From positions 1-42,735 of the forward strand of contig NZ_VTPX01000021.1 of NCBI RefSeq assembly GCF_008298015.1: a stretch of DNA of 42,735 nucleotides. Reading direction: 5' to 3'. The notes under the pieces were generated by a model. The model made no database searches. It saw only the letters and a list, made by a program, of their open reading frames with translations, and was not told where the DNA came from. Origin of the DNA: Salinicola corii (GTDB lineage: Bacteria; Pseudomonadota; Gammaproteobacteria; Pseudomonadales; Halomonadaceae). This document shows, in pieces, positions 1 through 6,049 of this stretch; position 1 is the first letter of the stretch, and every line of letters begins with the position of its first letter. The position numbers and the translations under genes were made by a program.

Positions 1-2
1 CC

Positions 3-125
3 GAGTGGCTGGGCCCGTACGAGGTGCAGGAGTACGGCAAGTTCAGCTATGGCGCGGTACAGCTGAAGAATCCCGAGACCGGTGTCGAGCGGCGTGCGGG
101 TTATCAGCAGGTGCGCAAAGCGTAA
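3..125 (+). CDS. C-terminal end of an upstream phage gene (partial)
   Basis: A reading frame open from the left edge gives 40 residues ending ...GYQQVRKA before TAA, cut by the window start. Its composition (PETGVE, Tyr/Gly-rich) is typical of small structural or tail-end phage proteins. I do not recognise the family. In lambda-like order the genes following J would lie here if the molecule is circular. Joining the window's right end directly to its left end does not keep the J frame, so some sequence is missing between them. Confidence 0.55.
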   Translation, partial: EWLGPYEVQEYGKFSYGAVQLKNPETGVERRAGYQQVRKA

Positions 126-145
126 GCCGAAACAGAGAGGAGCGA

Positions 146-175
146 CCGGCGTGGGTGTGGCACCACCCGCGCCGG
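146..175 (+). other. strong hairpin upstream of com
   Basis: A 12-bp stem (146-157 with 164-175, one G-U pair) has a 6-nt loop and lies between the preceding stop codon and com. No T-run follows, so it is not a clear intrinsic terminator. A perfect 16-bp palindrome (218-233) lies between it and com. Either element could separate or regulate com-dam transcription. Confidence 0.4.
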
Positions 176-275
176 CCCCAACCTGCAGTCCATGCCTGCA
201 AGCCGGCCAGGGCTCCCCGCCTCGCGCGAGGCGAAGCGAGTCTAGGCCAACCGTCCACGCGACAACAGGCTTGAC

Positions 276-470
276 ATGGCAATCAATGAAATTCGATGCG
301 GTCGCTGCGACCGCATGCTGGCACGGGCCGGCGAATTCCAGCTACTTGAAATCAAATGCCCGCGATGCGGGCACCTACACACTCAGAGGGCCACGAGCCC
401 CGGACCCCGGAGGAACCCTCGTGGCCAAACCTATCATTCCCTGGATGGGCGGCAAGCGCCGTCTCGCTAA
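276..470 (+). CDS. com: Com-family zinc-finger translational activator
   Basis: 64 residues with two CxxC pairs (Cys8/Cys11 and Cys28/Cys31), the zinc knuckle of phage Mu Com, followed by a short polar tail. Mu Com binds the mom mRNA and opens a stem that hides the mom start. Here the gene overlaps the following adenine methylase by 50 bp in another reading frame, the arrangement seen in many com-dam/com-mom prophage pairs. ATG at 276 has a modest AGG Shine-Dalgarno seven bases upstream. The stem-loop around the methylase start (389-426) lies inside this coding sequence and is the likely target. Family call is firm; the RNA target is inference. Confidence 0.75.
   Translation: MAINEIRCGRCDRMLARAGEFQLLEIKCPRCGHLHTQRATSPGPRRNPRGQTYHSLDGRQAPSR
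389..426 (+). promoter_or_regulatory. RNA stem-loop sequestering the methylase start codon
   Basis: GGCCACGAG (389-397) is perfectly complementary to CTCGTGGCC (418-426). The second arm contains the GUG start (421-423) of the methylase, and the 20-nt loop holds its Shine-Dalgarno GGAGG (409-413). This is the logic of Mu mom, whose start lies in a stem opened by Com. The pairing is seen directly; regulation by the overlapping Com gene is inferred. Confidence 0.6.
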
Positions 471-1194
471 GCGGATCTCGCGGCTGATGCCGCCCCACCA
501 ATGCTACGTCGAGCCGTTCGCCGGCAGCGCCGCGCTGTTCTTCATGCGCGACGAGCCGGCGCCGGTCGAGGTCATCAACGACGTCAATGGCGACCTGGTC
601 AATCTCTACCGCGTCGTGCAGAACCATCTCGAGGAGTTCGTGCGCCAGTTCAAATGGGCGCTGACTTCGCGGCAGATCTTCGAGTGGCAGAAGACGACCC
701 GGCCGGAGACGCTGACCGACATTCAGCGCGCGGCCAGGTTCTACTACCTGCAGCGGCTGACGTTCGGGGCGAAGCCTGGCGGCTACACGTTCGGTACCAA
801 GACGACCAGCGGCCCCGGGCTGAACCTGCTGCGGCTGGAGGAAACGCTTTCCGAGGCGCACCTGCGCCTGGCGCGGACGTTCATCGAGCATCTAACCTGG
901 CAGGAGTGCGTGAAGCGCTACGACCGGCCTCACACGCTGTTCTATATGGACCCGCCCTACCTCGAGACGGCCGGTTATGGCGTCGCGTTCGGGCTCGAGC
1001 AGTACGAGCAGCTGGCGGAGACGATCGGGCAGATCCAGGGGCGGGCTATCGTCAGTCTCAATGACCACCCCGAGGTGCGCCGAATCTTCGCCGGGTTTCA
1101 CATCGAGAGCGCCGACATTCGCTATACCGTGGGCAGCGGCACCGGCAAGGCGGCGCGAGAGGTGTTGATCTGCAATTGGGCGGTAGATGCCTAG
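421..1194 (+). CDS. dam: DNA adenine-N6 methyltransferase (Dam/D12 class)
   Basis: 257 residues. PWMGGKRRL near the N-terminus and FAGSAALFF (33-41) form the SAM-binding motif, and DPPY (177-180) is the catalytic motif of N6-adenine methylases of the D12 class. The protein would methylate adenines in phage DNA and protect it from host restriction or mark replication state. GTG at 421 is chosen because the homology begins there and GGAGG (409-413) sits 7 nt upstream, although the frame stays open much further upstream. The start is buried in a hairpin and overlaps com, so translation probably depends on Com. Its end overlaps the convergent gene at 1191-1493 by 4 bp. Target sequence cannot be read from the protein. 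Confidence 0.85.
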   Translation: MAKPIIPWMGGKRRLAKRISRLMPPHQCYVEPFAGSAALFFMRDEPAPVEVINDVNGDLVNLYRVVQNHLEEFVRQFKWALTSRQIFEWQKTTRPETLTDIQRAARFYYLQRLTFGAKPGGYTFGTKTTSGPGLNLLRLEETLSEAHLRLARTFIEHLTWQECVKRYDRPHTLFYMDPPYLETAGYGVAFGLEQYEQLAETIGQIQGRAIVSLNDHPEVRRIFAGFHIESADIRYTVGSGTGKAAREVLICNWAVDA

Positions 1195-1493
1195 CCGGCG
1201 CGGGGCGGTCGCTTGATCGGCCCGACCTCGGGTTTTTCGGGTTCGGCCAGGCGCCAGACCTGCACGGCGTGGGGCTCGTTACACAGCAGCACGGCTTCGT
1301 GCGTGAGTGCGCCCCAGTTCAGCGTCTGCGGCGATCGGCTGATGCGACAGCGACCCGAGTAGATCTCCCCCCGGTAGAGCGCGTGATATTCAACCAGGCG
1401 CTCGCAGGGCGGACCGTGTCGATCCCGCATTCTCCAGCCTTTGGCGAGCAACCCGTCTCGCCATTGCCATACGTAGTTCGGCAGTTCCCCCAT
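1191..1493 (-). CDS. hypothetical protein
   Basis: 100 residues with an excellent ribosome site (AGGAAGGAG, 5-6 nt before ATG). The N-terminal half is Trp/Arg-rich (YVWQWRDG) and has three Cys; the C-terminus is Pro/Lys-rich. I do not recognise a family. It is leftward and convergent with dam, with stop codons overlapping by 4 bp. The strong RBS and compact fit argue for a real gene. Function unknown. Confidence 0.6.
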   Translation of the reverse strand: MGELPNYVWQWRDGLLAKGWRMRDRHGPPCERLVEYHALYRGEIYSGRCRISRSPQTLNWGALTHEAVLLCNEPHAVQVWRLAEPEKPEVGPIKRPPRAG

Positions 1494-1644
1494 ATTTTTC
1501 TCCTTCCTGCGCTATTCGCTCCCAAAAAGGGCGGCAAGCGGACATTGGCGTGCTTGCGCCCGTGAGATCCTGATCGTGTCGCACACGCGACATGGCTAGT
1601 TCGCGCCGGCGCTGGCAGCCTGTCACGCGCTGGCGGCCGCTTGC

Positions 1645-1666
1645 CGTGTGCGATATCTCGCACACG
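1645..1666. promoter_or_regulatory. 22-bp inverted repeat, candidate operator
   Basis: CGTGTGCGA-TATC-TCGCACACG is a perfect 9-bp inverted repeat. A further copy of the half TCGCACACG lies at 1579-1587. It stands in the 286-bp divergent region between the leftward gene at 1493 and the LexA-box gene at 1780. A dimeric regulator may bind here; its identity is unknown. Confidence 0.45.
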
Positions 1667-1692
1667 CATACAGTGTTAGGCGATAGAAAATA

Positions 1693-1708
1693 CTGTTTAA
1701 ATGTACAG
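1693..1708. promoter_or_regulatory. LexA (SOS) box
   Basis: CTGTTTAAATGTACAG fits the gammaproteobacterial LexA consensus CTGT-N8-ACAG exactly and lies in an AT-rich tract (TACTGTTTAAATGTACAG). It is 72 bp upstream of the small gene at 1780. LexA bound here would keep that gene off until DNA damage. Confidence 0.7.
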
Positions 1709-1779
1709 CAAAACGGCCGATGATATTCGGCGATCGCACCCCGTGAGGGGGTCCGTCATCAAGATAGGAGGTAGTGCGC

Positions 1780-2016
1780 ATGGGCAACGTAGAGCGGCGG
1801 TACGGCAGCAATCCTTTAGTGCGCGAGTCATCGCGTGATACTCTCGCGGAGATTCGACACCAGATCGCTTACCAGGAATTGAGCGAAGATCGGGACCATC
1901 CTGGCTACGCCCAGGGGTTACGAATGGTCTACGACGCTATCCCCGTATTGGTCCAGCAAGTTGCCGATGAAGTGGGTGCCGAGCAAAATTTACTGTCACA
2001 AAACGTGTCAAAATGA
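1780..2016 (+). CDS. small SOS-controlled protein, candidate antirepressor
   Basis: 78 residues, charged and soluble, with no family I recognise. ATG at 1780 is chosen because AGGAGGT (1766-1772) sits 7 nt upstream; the GTG at 1774 is too close to it. A LexA box (1693-1708) lies in its promoter region. The CI-type operator at 1994-2010 overlaps its last codons. By analogy with Tum of phage 186 and other LexA-controlled antirepressors, it may inactivate the CI-like repressor (13479-14123), which appears unable to cleave itself. That role is inference from context only. Confidence 0.6.
   Translation: MGNVERRYGSNPLVRESSRDTLAEIRHQIAYQELSEDRDHPGYAQGLRMVYDAIPVLVQQVADEVGAEQNLLSQNVSK
1994..2010. promoter_or_regulatory. 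CI-type operator upstream of repA
   Basis: TGTCACAAAACGTGTCA differs from the core of the cI-cro operator at 14235-14255 (TGTCACAAAACGTGACA) at one position. A degenerate copy follows on the other strand (about 2013-2029), and a possible -10 (TAGACT, 2029-2034) lies just downstream. Repressor bound here would block a promoter reading into repA. Confidence 0.6.
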
Positions 2017-2097
2017 CGTTTGTGATGTTAGACTGAGGCAAGTCGCGTTAGCGGAAAGAGACGAAAAAGGTAGGAATTTCAACAATTTAGGCTGCAC

Positions 2098-2132
2098 AAA
2101 AAGAAAACGCCGCCCGGCAAGGCAGCGTTTTC
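2098..2132 (-). terminator. intrinsic terminator (minus strand)
   Basis: Stem 2103-2110/2125-2132 (GAAAACGC with GCGTTTTC) and inner stem 2112-2114/2121-2123, followed on the minus strand by TTTTT (2102-2098). No coding gene ends here, which points to a small RNA. Confidence 0.6.
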
Positions 2133-2169
2133 GGATGTTCGTCGCAGCAGAGGCACTGGAGAACTCGAC
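2098..2169 (-). ncRNA. candidate antisense RNA to the repA leader
   Basis: On the minus strand, TTGCCC (2204-2199), a 17-bp spacer and TACACT (2181-2176) form a plausible sigma-70 promoter starting near 2169. About 70 nt downstream is an intrinsic terminator (2132-2098: 8-bp GAAAACGC/GCGTTTTC stem with an inner GCC/GGC stem, then TTTTT). The RNA would be fully complementary to the repA leader. Size and place match the CopA/Inc copy-control RNAs of IncFII plasmids. Expression is not proven. Confidence 0.5.
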
Positions 2170-2252
2170 AAGCTCAGTGTATCTGCTGCTCGGACGATGG
2201 GCAAGCCTTGGCCAAATTTGGAGCCAGGCGGATCATGGGGTCAGCAGGACAC

Positions 2253-3209
2253 ATGCCGCATTTCGCCCTTCGATGGGGCAAAGCGGCGTACCCCTACCCA
2301 GGTAAATTCTGGGGCACGGGGAATCGATGCGGGCACGACCCGCAAAAAGGCGAGTTCGAACGCTTCAACAAGCCGACGACGCAGCGCGAGCTGCCCAAGG
2401 CCCAGCAGAAGTTGCTCGAGCTGGTCCAGCGCTATTACGAGTCGCCGGCGATGTTGCCGACGCTATCGAACCTCAACGGCCGCCGTAACCTCGACGGCAA
2501 CCCCCGCAGTAACCGAAGCGAAGCCCGGGCGGCTGAAAGCCTGGTGTTATCCGCGATCATCCAGCATCTAGAGTTCGCCTCGCTGCGCGTGGGCACGCCG
2601 AAGCCGGACGGCACGTTCAAGCCGCGTTCGTGTGGCGAGCTTGCCAAGGTTGCCGGGCTGCTCGATCCGAAGTGCGACCCGAGCTATCCGCAGCCCTCCG
2701 AACGATTCTGGCGCGCATGGCGTCGGCTCAAGCTCGCCGGCGCGTTCACGGTTCACCAGATCGCCGAGAAGCGGCCGGACGGCAGCATGCGAGCGCGCCC
2801 CGCTATCAAGCACATCAATCAGGACTTTCTCGTCGCGCTGGGCATCGGCTACAGCAAGCTGAAAGAGCTGCGAGACTGGGCCAGCCGCTCGCTCAAGCGG
2901 GCGAAGAAGCGCTTCGCTGAGCAGTTCCCGGGCGAGGGCGACGCGAAGAAAGCCAGGGCCAACCTGGTTACCGGGAAGATTGCCGGCGGCGGTGGTCGGT
3001 CATACATGCCGAAGGATAGACGCGGCCCCCGCGACACGCCGGACGTGAACCCAAGCAAACAGCGGCAGCGCGAATACTCGCAAGAGGTGTTGCGCTGGAC
3101 CGCCGAAGTCTCGGCCAACAACCCCAACGCTTCGCCGCGTGAGGTTCGAGAGCTGGTCAACAAGAAGTATCCGCCGTACCAGGTCTGGCTCGCCCAGCAG
3201 AACGAGTAG
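2253..3209 (+). CDS. repA: IncFII-type plasmid replication initiator RepA
   Basis: 318 residues from ATG 2253 (AGGA 4 nt upstream); in-frame alternatives are ATG 2235 and TTG 2208. The central part (LSAIIQHLEFA, then FWRAWRRLKLAGAF and ALGIGYSKLKELRDWASRSL) resembles the winged-helix DNA-binding fold of IncFII RepA proteins. The basic C-terminus ends in a helical segment (PREVRELVNKKY) like the tail of that family. It would bind the nearby origin and recruit host DnaA/DnaB. Its leader carries an antisense RNA and a CI-type operator, so copy number and immunity may both control it. Family assignment is by remembered motif similarity, hence moderate confidence. Confidence 0.6.
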   Translation: MPHFALRWGKAAYPYPGKFWGTGNRCGHDPQKGEFERFNKPTTQRELPKAQQKLLELVQRYYESPAMLPTLSNLNGRRNLDGNPRSNRSEARAAESLVLSAIIQHLEFASLRVGTPKPDGTFKPRSCGELAKVAGLLDPKCDPSYPQPSERFWRAWRRLKLAGAFTVHQIAEKRPDGSMRARPAIKHINQDFLVALGIGYSKLKELRDWASRSLKRAKKRFAEQFPGEGDAKKARANLVTGKIAGGGGRSYMPKDRRGPRDTPDVNPSKQRQREYSQEVLRWTAEVSANNPNASPREVRELVNKKYPPYQVWLAQQNE

Positions 3210-3365
3210 AACCCCTCCCCGCTTTGACCTTCCCGCCCCGGCCCCGCCGGGCATAGCCCGTTCCTGCGCGGGCGATATTTCGCAGCAACCCTCCCCGAAT
3301 ACCTGCATTTGCCCTCGATCGGCGCCCGTTTCCGCCTCGATCGGCGCCAGCCACCGCCGATGTCG

Positions 3366-3520
3366 AAGGACCATCAAAATTAAGTGATTTGGAATTGAAA
3401 TTAGGTCGGCTCGCTTAGAGATTATCTGCACACCGTTAATACGCTGTTGTGTATGAAAAACCGTAGTTAGGTCTACCACCCAGTGCCTGGGTGTTATCCC
3501 CAAGGGCATTTAAAATGCCT
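3366..3520. other. candidate replication origin (AT-rich, DnaA-box-like)
   Basis: An AT-rich patch in an otherwise GC-rich genome, directly downstream of repA, which is where IncFII-type origins lie. It contains two sequences one base from the DnaA box: TGTGTATGA (3448-3456, reverse orientation) and TTATCCCCA (3494-3502). No classical iteron array is visible. Downstream (3541-3720) come several short GC-rich hairpins. Confidence 0.4.
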
Positions 3521-3540
3521 CGACAAGTCGAGATCCTGCC

Positions 3541-3720
3541 GCCGGTGCTTGCGCACCGTTGCCCCAAAGGGGCTACGCCCCTCTGGACACCCCTAGTGCT
3601 GCAATGAAAAGGGCCGAGATCTGCCAGTTGTCCAGCGCCTACGGCGCGTTACGGCGCGAAAGAATGGGCACCCCTACCCATGCACGGTGGGCGCCTCTCA
3701 TGGCGCTACGCGCCATCACT
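3541..3720. other. cluster of short GC-rich hairpins, no gene seen
   Basis: Perfect small stems occur in a row: CGGTGC-TTGC-GCACCG, GCCCC-AAA-GGGGC, AGGGGC-TAC-GCCCCT, GCGCC-TAC-GGCGC. I see no convincing gene. Next to an origin such structures could serve lagging-strand initiation or be RNA structure in a leader for the gene at 3736. Confidence 0.35.
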
Positions 3721-3735
3721 GCAACCCCGTACAAT

Positions 3736-3996
3736 ATGGCCATGACTGATACTCTACGACACTTGGCCGCTGAACCCTGCCCGCTTTGTCACGGCCAGGG
3801 AACGCTGGCGGGCGTGTTCCATCGCCTGCATTGCGAACACTGCGCCGGTGTGGGATTTCTCCAAGTGGCCACCGGCCAGCCCGTGGATCTGCGCGCCGCG
3901 AAGTTGCTGCGGCGGCCGTCACGATCGGCGTCCGTTGGCCATGTCGAAACGACGCCGGATACCTGGCGGCTGGTGAATCATTTCCGTGGTGATTGA
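3736..3996 (+). CDS. small zinc-ribbon protein
   Basis: About 86 residues. Two CxxC pairs (CPLCHGQG and CEHCAGVGF) resemble one DnaJ-type CxxCxGxG zinc unit, followed by a polar tail. It probably binds zinc and perhaps nucleic acid. No Shine-Dalgarno is visible. A good -10 (TACAAT, 3730-3735) lies exactly 6 nt before ATG 3742, so a leaderless mRNA starting at 3742 is possible; no clear -35 supports it. The upstream frame is open but GC-rich and unlikely to be translated. Function unknown. Confidence 0.55.
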   Translation: MAMTDTLRHLAAEPCPLCHGQGTLAGVFHRLHCEHCAGVGFLQVATGQPVDLRAAKLLRRPSRSASVGHVETTPDTWRLVNHFRGD

Positions 3997-3999
3997 TAG

Positions 4000-4014
4000 C
4001 GTGACAATGTCACG
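4000..4014. repeat. dispersed palindrome, copy 1
   Basis: CGTGACAATGTCACG, a perfect palindrome around one central base, just after the stop of the gene ending at 3996. Its centre is 32 bp (three helical turns) from copy 2, so two dimers would bind the same DNA face. Confidence 0.6.
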
Positions 4015-4031
4015 GTAACGCGATATGTTTT

Positions 4032-4046
4032 CGTGACATTGTCACG
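4032..4046. repeat. dispersed palindrome, copy 2
   Basis: CGTGACATTGTCACG, perfect palindrome, 12 bp before the ATG at 4058. It could act as an operator for that gene or as part of a tandem binding site with copy 1. Confidence 0.6.
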
Positions 4047-4057
4047 GATACGAGCAA

Positions 4058-4411
4058 ATGCCCCGCGAGCGATTTTCCAGCATTACCCCGGATGAGGCCC
4101 TGGTCTGGCTCGGCGCGCTGATCAGCGCGTCAATGGACGAGAGAGACAAGACGTTGAACCTGGGCCGCAGCGCCGAGCTGCTGAACGCCCGGATGAGGGA
4201 TAGTGGCATCTCGTTCACGCCCAAGCGCGGCCGCGATGGCTTGTCTCAACTGCTGGCGCTGGCTGGCGACTTCGTGAACTACCCGGATGACCACACGGCG
4301 GCCCGCCGCGCCGAACTTGTGGCGGCCTGGTGCCGAGATTGGCTCCAGCCCGATGACTGGGACCGGATCAACGCACGGATTCGAAAGCGTCGGCAACGGG
4401 TAAAGCCATAA
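4058..4411 (+). CDS. hypothetical protein
   Basis: 117 residues, helical and charged, with a strongly basic C-terminus (RIRKRRQRVKP) that may contact nucleic acid. I do not recognise a family. It starts 12 bp after a palindrome pair (4000-4046), and its stop codon lies inside the first iteron array (4401-4440). No strong Shine-Dalgarno is seen. Its position between two repeat families next to repA suggests a plasmid-maintenance or replication-related role, but that is guesswork. Confidence 0.55.
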   Translation: MPRERFSSITPDEALVWLGALISASMDERDKTLNLGRSAELLNARMRDSGISFTPKRGRDGLSQLLALAGDFVNYPDDHTAARRAELVAAWCRDWLQPDDWDRINARIRKRRQRVKP

Positions 4412-4440
4412 AGCTATGTGTCTATAAGTCTATAAAGCTA
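4401..4440 (+). repeat. 8-bp iteron array A (five units)
   Basis: In-phase 8-mers TAAAGCCA, TAAAGCTA, TGTGTCTA, TAAGTCTA, TAAAGCTA, with a weaker continuation to about 4460. The array lies between convergent genes (stops at 4411 and 4458). Same family as arrays at 7481, 8198, 8268, 16654 and 17114. Confidence 0.65.
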
Positions 4441-4457
4441 AATATAGCGCAATAGAG

Positions 4458-5090
4458 CTATGGGCCGTCACGCTTTACGGTCTTCACCGTACTGGTGCTG
4501 CAGCCGATGATGCTGGCCACGTCCCGAATCGAGTAGCCTCGGCCGTCGGCGTGGGTGGATTGCAGCAACGCCGCGATTCGTTGGCGCTTCGACATGTCCT
4601 TTTGCCTGCCCTGGTATTTCCCTTCCCCTTTAGCCTTTTCGATCCCCTGCCGCTGGCGGCGGCGTCGATCCTCGTAATCCTTTCTGGCCACGGCAGCTAG
4701 CGTGTCCAGCATCATGCCGTTGACGGCGTCCAGCACGCGGGCGGTGAAGTCGTCGGCCGCCGCCGGCGATAACGCCAGGTGGCTCGTCGGTAGATCCAGT
4801 GCGACGACGCGCAACCCTTTCGCGTCGAGCTGGGCGCGTAGCTCGCGCCAGTCGTCGCGATCGAGACGTGATAGACGGTCGATGGCTTCGACCAGGATGA
4901 CGTCGCCGGGGTGGGCGTCCTCGAGCAGTCTTCGCAGCTCGATGCGGTTTGCGGATGCGCCCGAGGCGTTCTCGACGTACCAGCTGGCGATCGGGACGTT
5001 GTGTTGGCCAGCGAAGTCGACCAGCTGCTGGCGGGCTCTCTGAGCATCCTGCTCGGCGGTGCTTCCACGGAGGTAGGCTCGAACGAACAT
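4458..5090 (-). CDS. serine recombinase (resolvase/invertase family)
   Basis: 210 residues. The N-terminal catalytic domain has YLRGST (Ser10 as nucleophile, Arg8) and conserved segments VILVEAIDRLSRL and LRVVALD. A basic E-helix region (RRRRQRQGIEKAKGEG) follows, then a C-terminal Hin-type HTH (IRDVASIIGCSTSTVKTV). Length is normal for small resolvases. In a phage-plasmid it would resolve multimers to aid partition, as Cre does for P1; DNA inversion is an alternative, but no invertible segment is seen. Upstream on its strand lies an imperfect inverted repeat (5161-5187) that could be a res subsite. Confidence 0.85.
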   Translation of the reverse strand: MFVRAYLRGSTAEQDAQRARQQLVDFAGQHNVPIASWYVENASGASANRIELRRLLEDAHPGDVILVEAIDRLSRLDRDDWRELRAQLDAKGLRVVALDLPTSHLALSPAAADDFTARVLDAVNGMMLDTLAAVARKDYEDRRRRQRQGIEKAKGEGKYQGRQKDMSKRQRIAALLQSTHADGRGYSIRDVASIIGCSTSTVKTVKRDGP

Positions 5091-5160
5091 CCTGGCACCT
5101 GGGGCGTTATGGGTGGGGTCTATGGTGTGGGGCGATTAGAGTGGGCGCAAGCCTGAAAAG

Positions 5161-5187
5161 TGATATCGGAGACATCGCTGATATCCG
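5161..5187. promoter_or_regulatory. imperfect inverted repeat, candidate resolvase site
   Basis: Two GATATC-containing arms (GATATCGGAGA and the complement of TCGCTGATATC, 8 of 11 matching) lie 70 bp upstream of the resolvase start and 40 bp before the higB promoter. A resolution subsite or an operator are both possible. Confidence 0.3.
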
Positions 5188-5225
5188 GGGCGGTTAGGGA
5201 GTACCCAAAAAAACTAGCCTTCCAA

Positions 5226-5254
5226 TTGACCCGTGACACGTTACGCATTACACT
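5226..5254 (+). promoter_or_regulatory. sigma-70 promoter of higBA
   Basis: TTGACC (5226-5231), 17-bp spacer, TACACT (5249-5254). Transcription would start about 30 bp before higB. The stretch around the -10 is where a HigA autorepressor would be expected to bind. Confidence 0.6.
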
Positions 5255-5292
5255 TGCCCTGTCGCTCAACAACAAGGAGGCGAAGCGATGCG

Positions 5293-5571
5293 ATGATAAG
5301 GCGGATCAAACACAAGGGGCTCAAGAGGCTCCATACGAAAGGCGAACAGCAAGGAGTACAACCGAACCACATAGAAGATCTGGAAGACATACTGGCAGCC
5401 TTGGACGCAGCGGTTAAGCCAAGCGACATGAACCTGCCGGGTCTTGACTTCCATGAGCTGAAGGGAAATCGAAAAGGTACCTATTCGGTACACGTCAACG
5501 GCAACTGGGTTGTGACGTTCACTTTCGATGGAGCTGACGCGGATCAGGTGGATTACGAGGACTACCACTAA
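5293..5571 (+). CDS. higB: HigB-type toxin (RelE/ParE superfamily)
   Basis: 92 residues ending in GNWVVTFTFDGADADQVDYEDYH-like sequence, the hallmark C-terminus of HigB/plasmid maintenance killer proteins, which cut mRNA on the ribosome. ATG at 5293 gives the usual HigB length, and AAGGAGG (5274-5280) lies 12 nt upstream, with an ATG-CGA-TGA mini-frame between. The toxin gene comes first, as in other hig loci. The antitoxin gene follows only after 129 bp, with a 12-bp hairpin between, which is unusual because hig genes are normally tightly linked. Likely role is plasmid addiction of the episomal prophage. Confidence 0.8.
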   Translation: MIRRIKHKGLKRLHTKGEQQGVQPNHIEDLEDILAALDAAVKPSDMNLPGLDFHELKGNRKGTYSVHVNGNWVVTFTFDGADADQVDYEDYH

Positions 5572-5580
5572 GCCGGCACC

Positions 5581-5612
5581 CCTTGGTATCCGTTCGTGGG
5601 CGGATACCAAGG
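5581..5612 (+). other. hairpin between higB and higA
   Basis: CCTTGGTATCCG (5581-5592) and CGGATACCAAGG (5601-5612) form a perfect 12-bp stem with an 8-nt loop, 9 nt after the higB stop. There is no T-run, so it is more likely a 3'-end stabiliser, processing site or attenuator than a terminator. Confidence 0.5.
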
Positions 5613-5700
5613 TCGACCGAAGCATTCAAAGGTAGGCCGATGTGATGATTGGCAGACAAGTCAGATAGCTTGACTTAACAAGAGATGAGAGATAATTGAT

Positions 5701-5985
5701 ATGACCATGAAGAACCCGCCGCACCCTGGCCGCCTTCTGCGCCGCCGTGTTGTGCCAGCGCTGGGGCTTTCTGTCACCGAATTTTCCGAAAAGCTGGGCA
5801 TGTCCAGGAACGCGGTATCTCGCGTGCTGCACGAACATGCCAGCATTTCCTCTGACCTAGCCGTGCGCCTCGAGCATGGCGGCATTGGTAACGCCCATCA
5901 TTGGCTAACCATGCAGGCGAATTACGATCTTGCCCAGGCGGAGAGCCGCGACCAGAATCATATCTCTAGATTCGCGGCCGTGTAG
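5701..5985 (+). CDS. higA: HigA-type antitoxin (XRE family)
   Basis: 94 residues. The start MTMKNPPHPGRLL, the HTH (LSVTEFSEKLGMSRNAVSRV) and the downstream WLTMQANYDLAQAE segment are the canonical HigA pattern. It binds HigB and represses the hig promoter. It follows higB by 129 bp with a hairpin between, so it may be made from a separate signal; I could not fix a convincing promoter in the gap. Met3 (5707) is an alternative start. A strong terminator (6010-6040) ends the unit. Confidence 0.85.
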   Translation: MTMKNPPHPGRLLRRRVVPALGLSVTEFSEKLGMSRNAVSRVLHEHASISSDLAVRLEHGGIGNAHHWLTMQANYDLAQAESRDQNHISRFAAV

Positions 5986-6009
5986 TAGGTATCCAGCGTC
6001 AACGAAGAA

Positions 6010-6040
6010 AGCCCGGCGACTCCACCCCGCCGGGCTTTTT
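6010..6040 (+). terminator. intrinsic terminator of higBA
   Basis: AGCCCGGC (6010-6017) pairs with GCCGGGCT (6029-6036), followed by TTTTT. Confidence 0.85.
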
Positions 6041-6049
6041 GCATACTAA

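Noticed and set aside
352-891. Minus-strand frame opposite the adenine methylase
   Set aside because: Composition is that of an antisense shadow, and no ribosome site is present.
4712-5098. Alternative minus-strand frame within the serine recombinase
   Set aside because: Ser/Arg/Pro-rich shadow frame; the recombinase frame carries all catalytic motifs.
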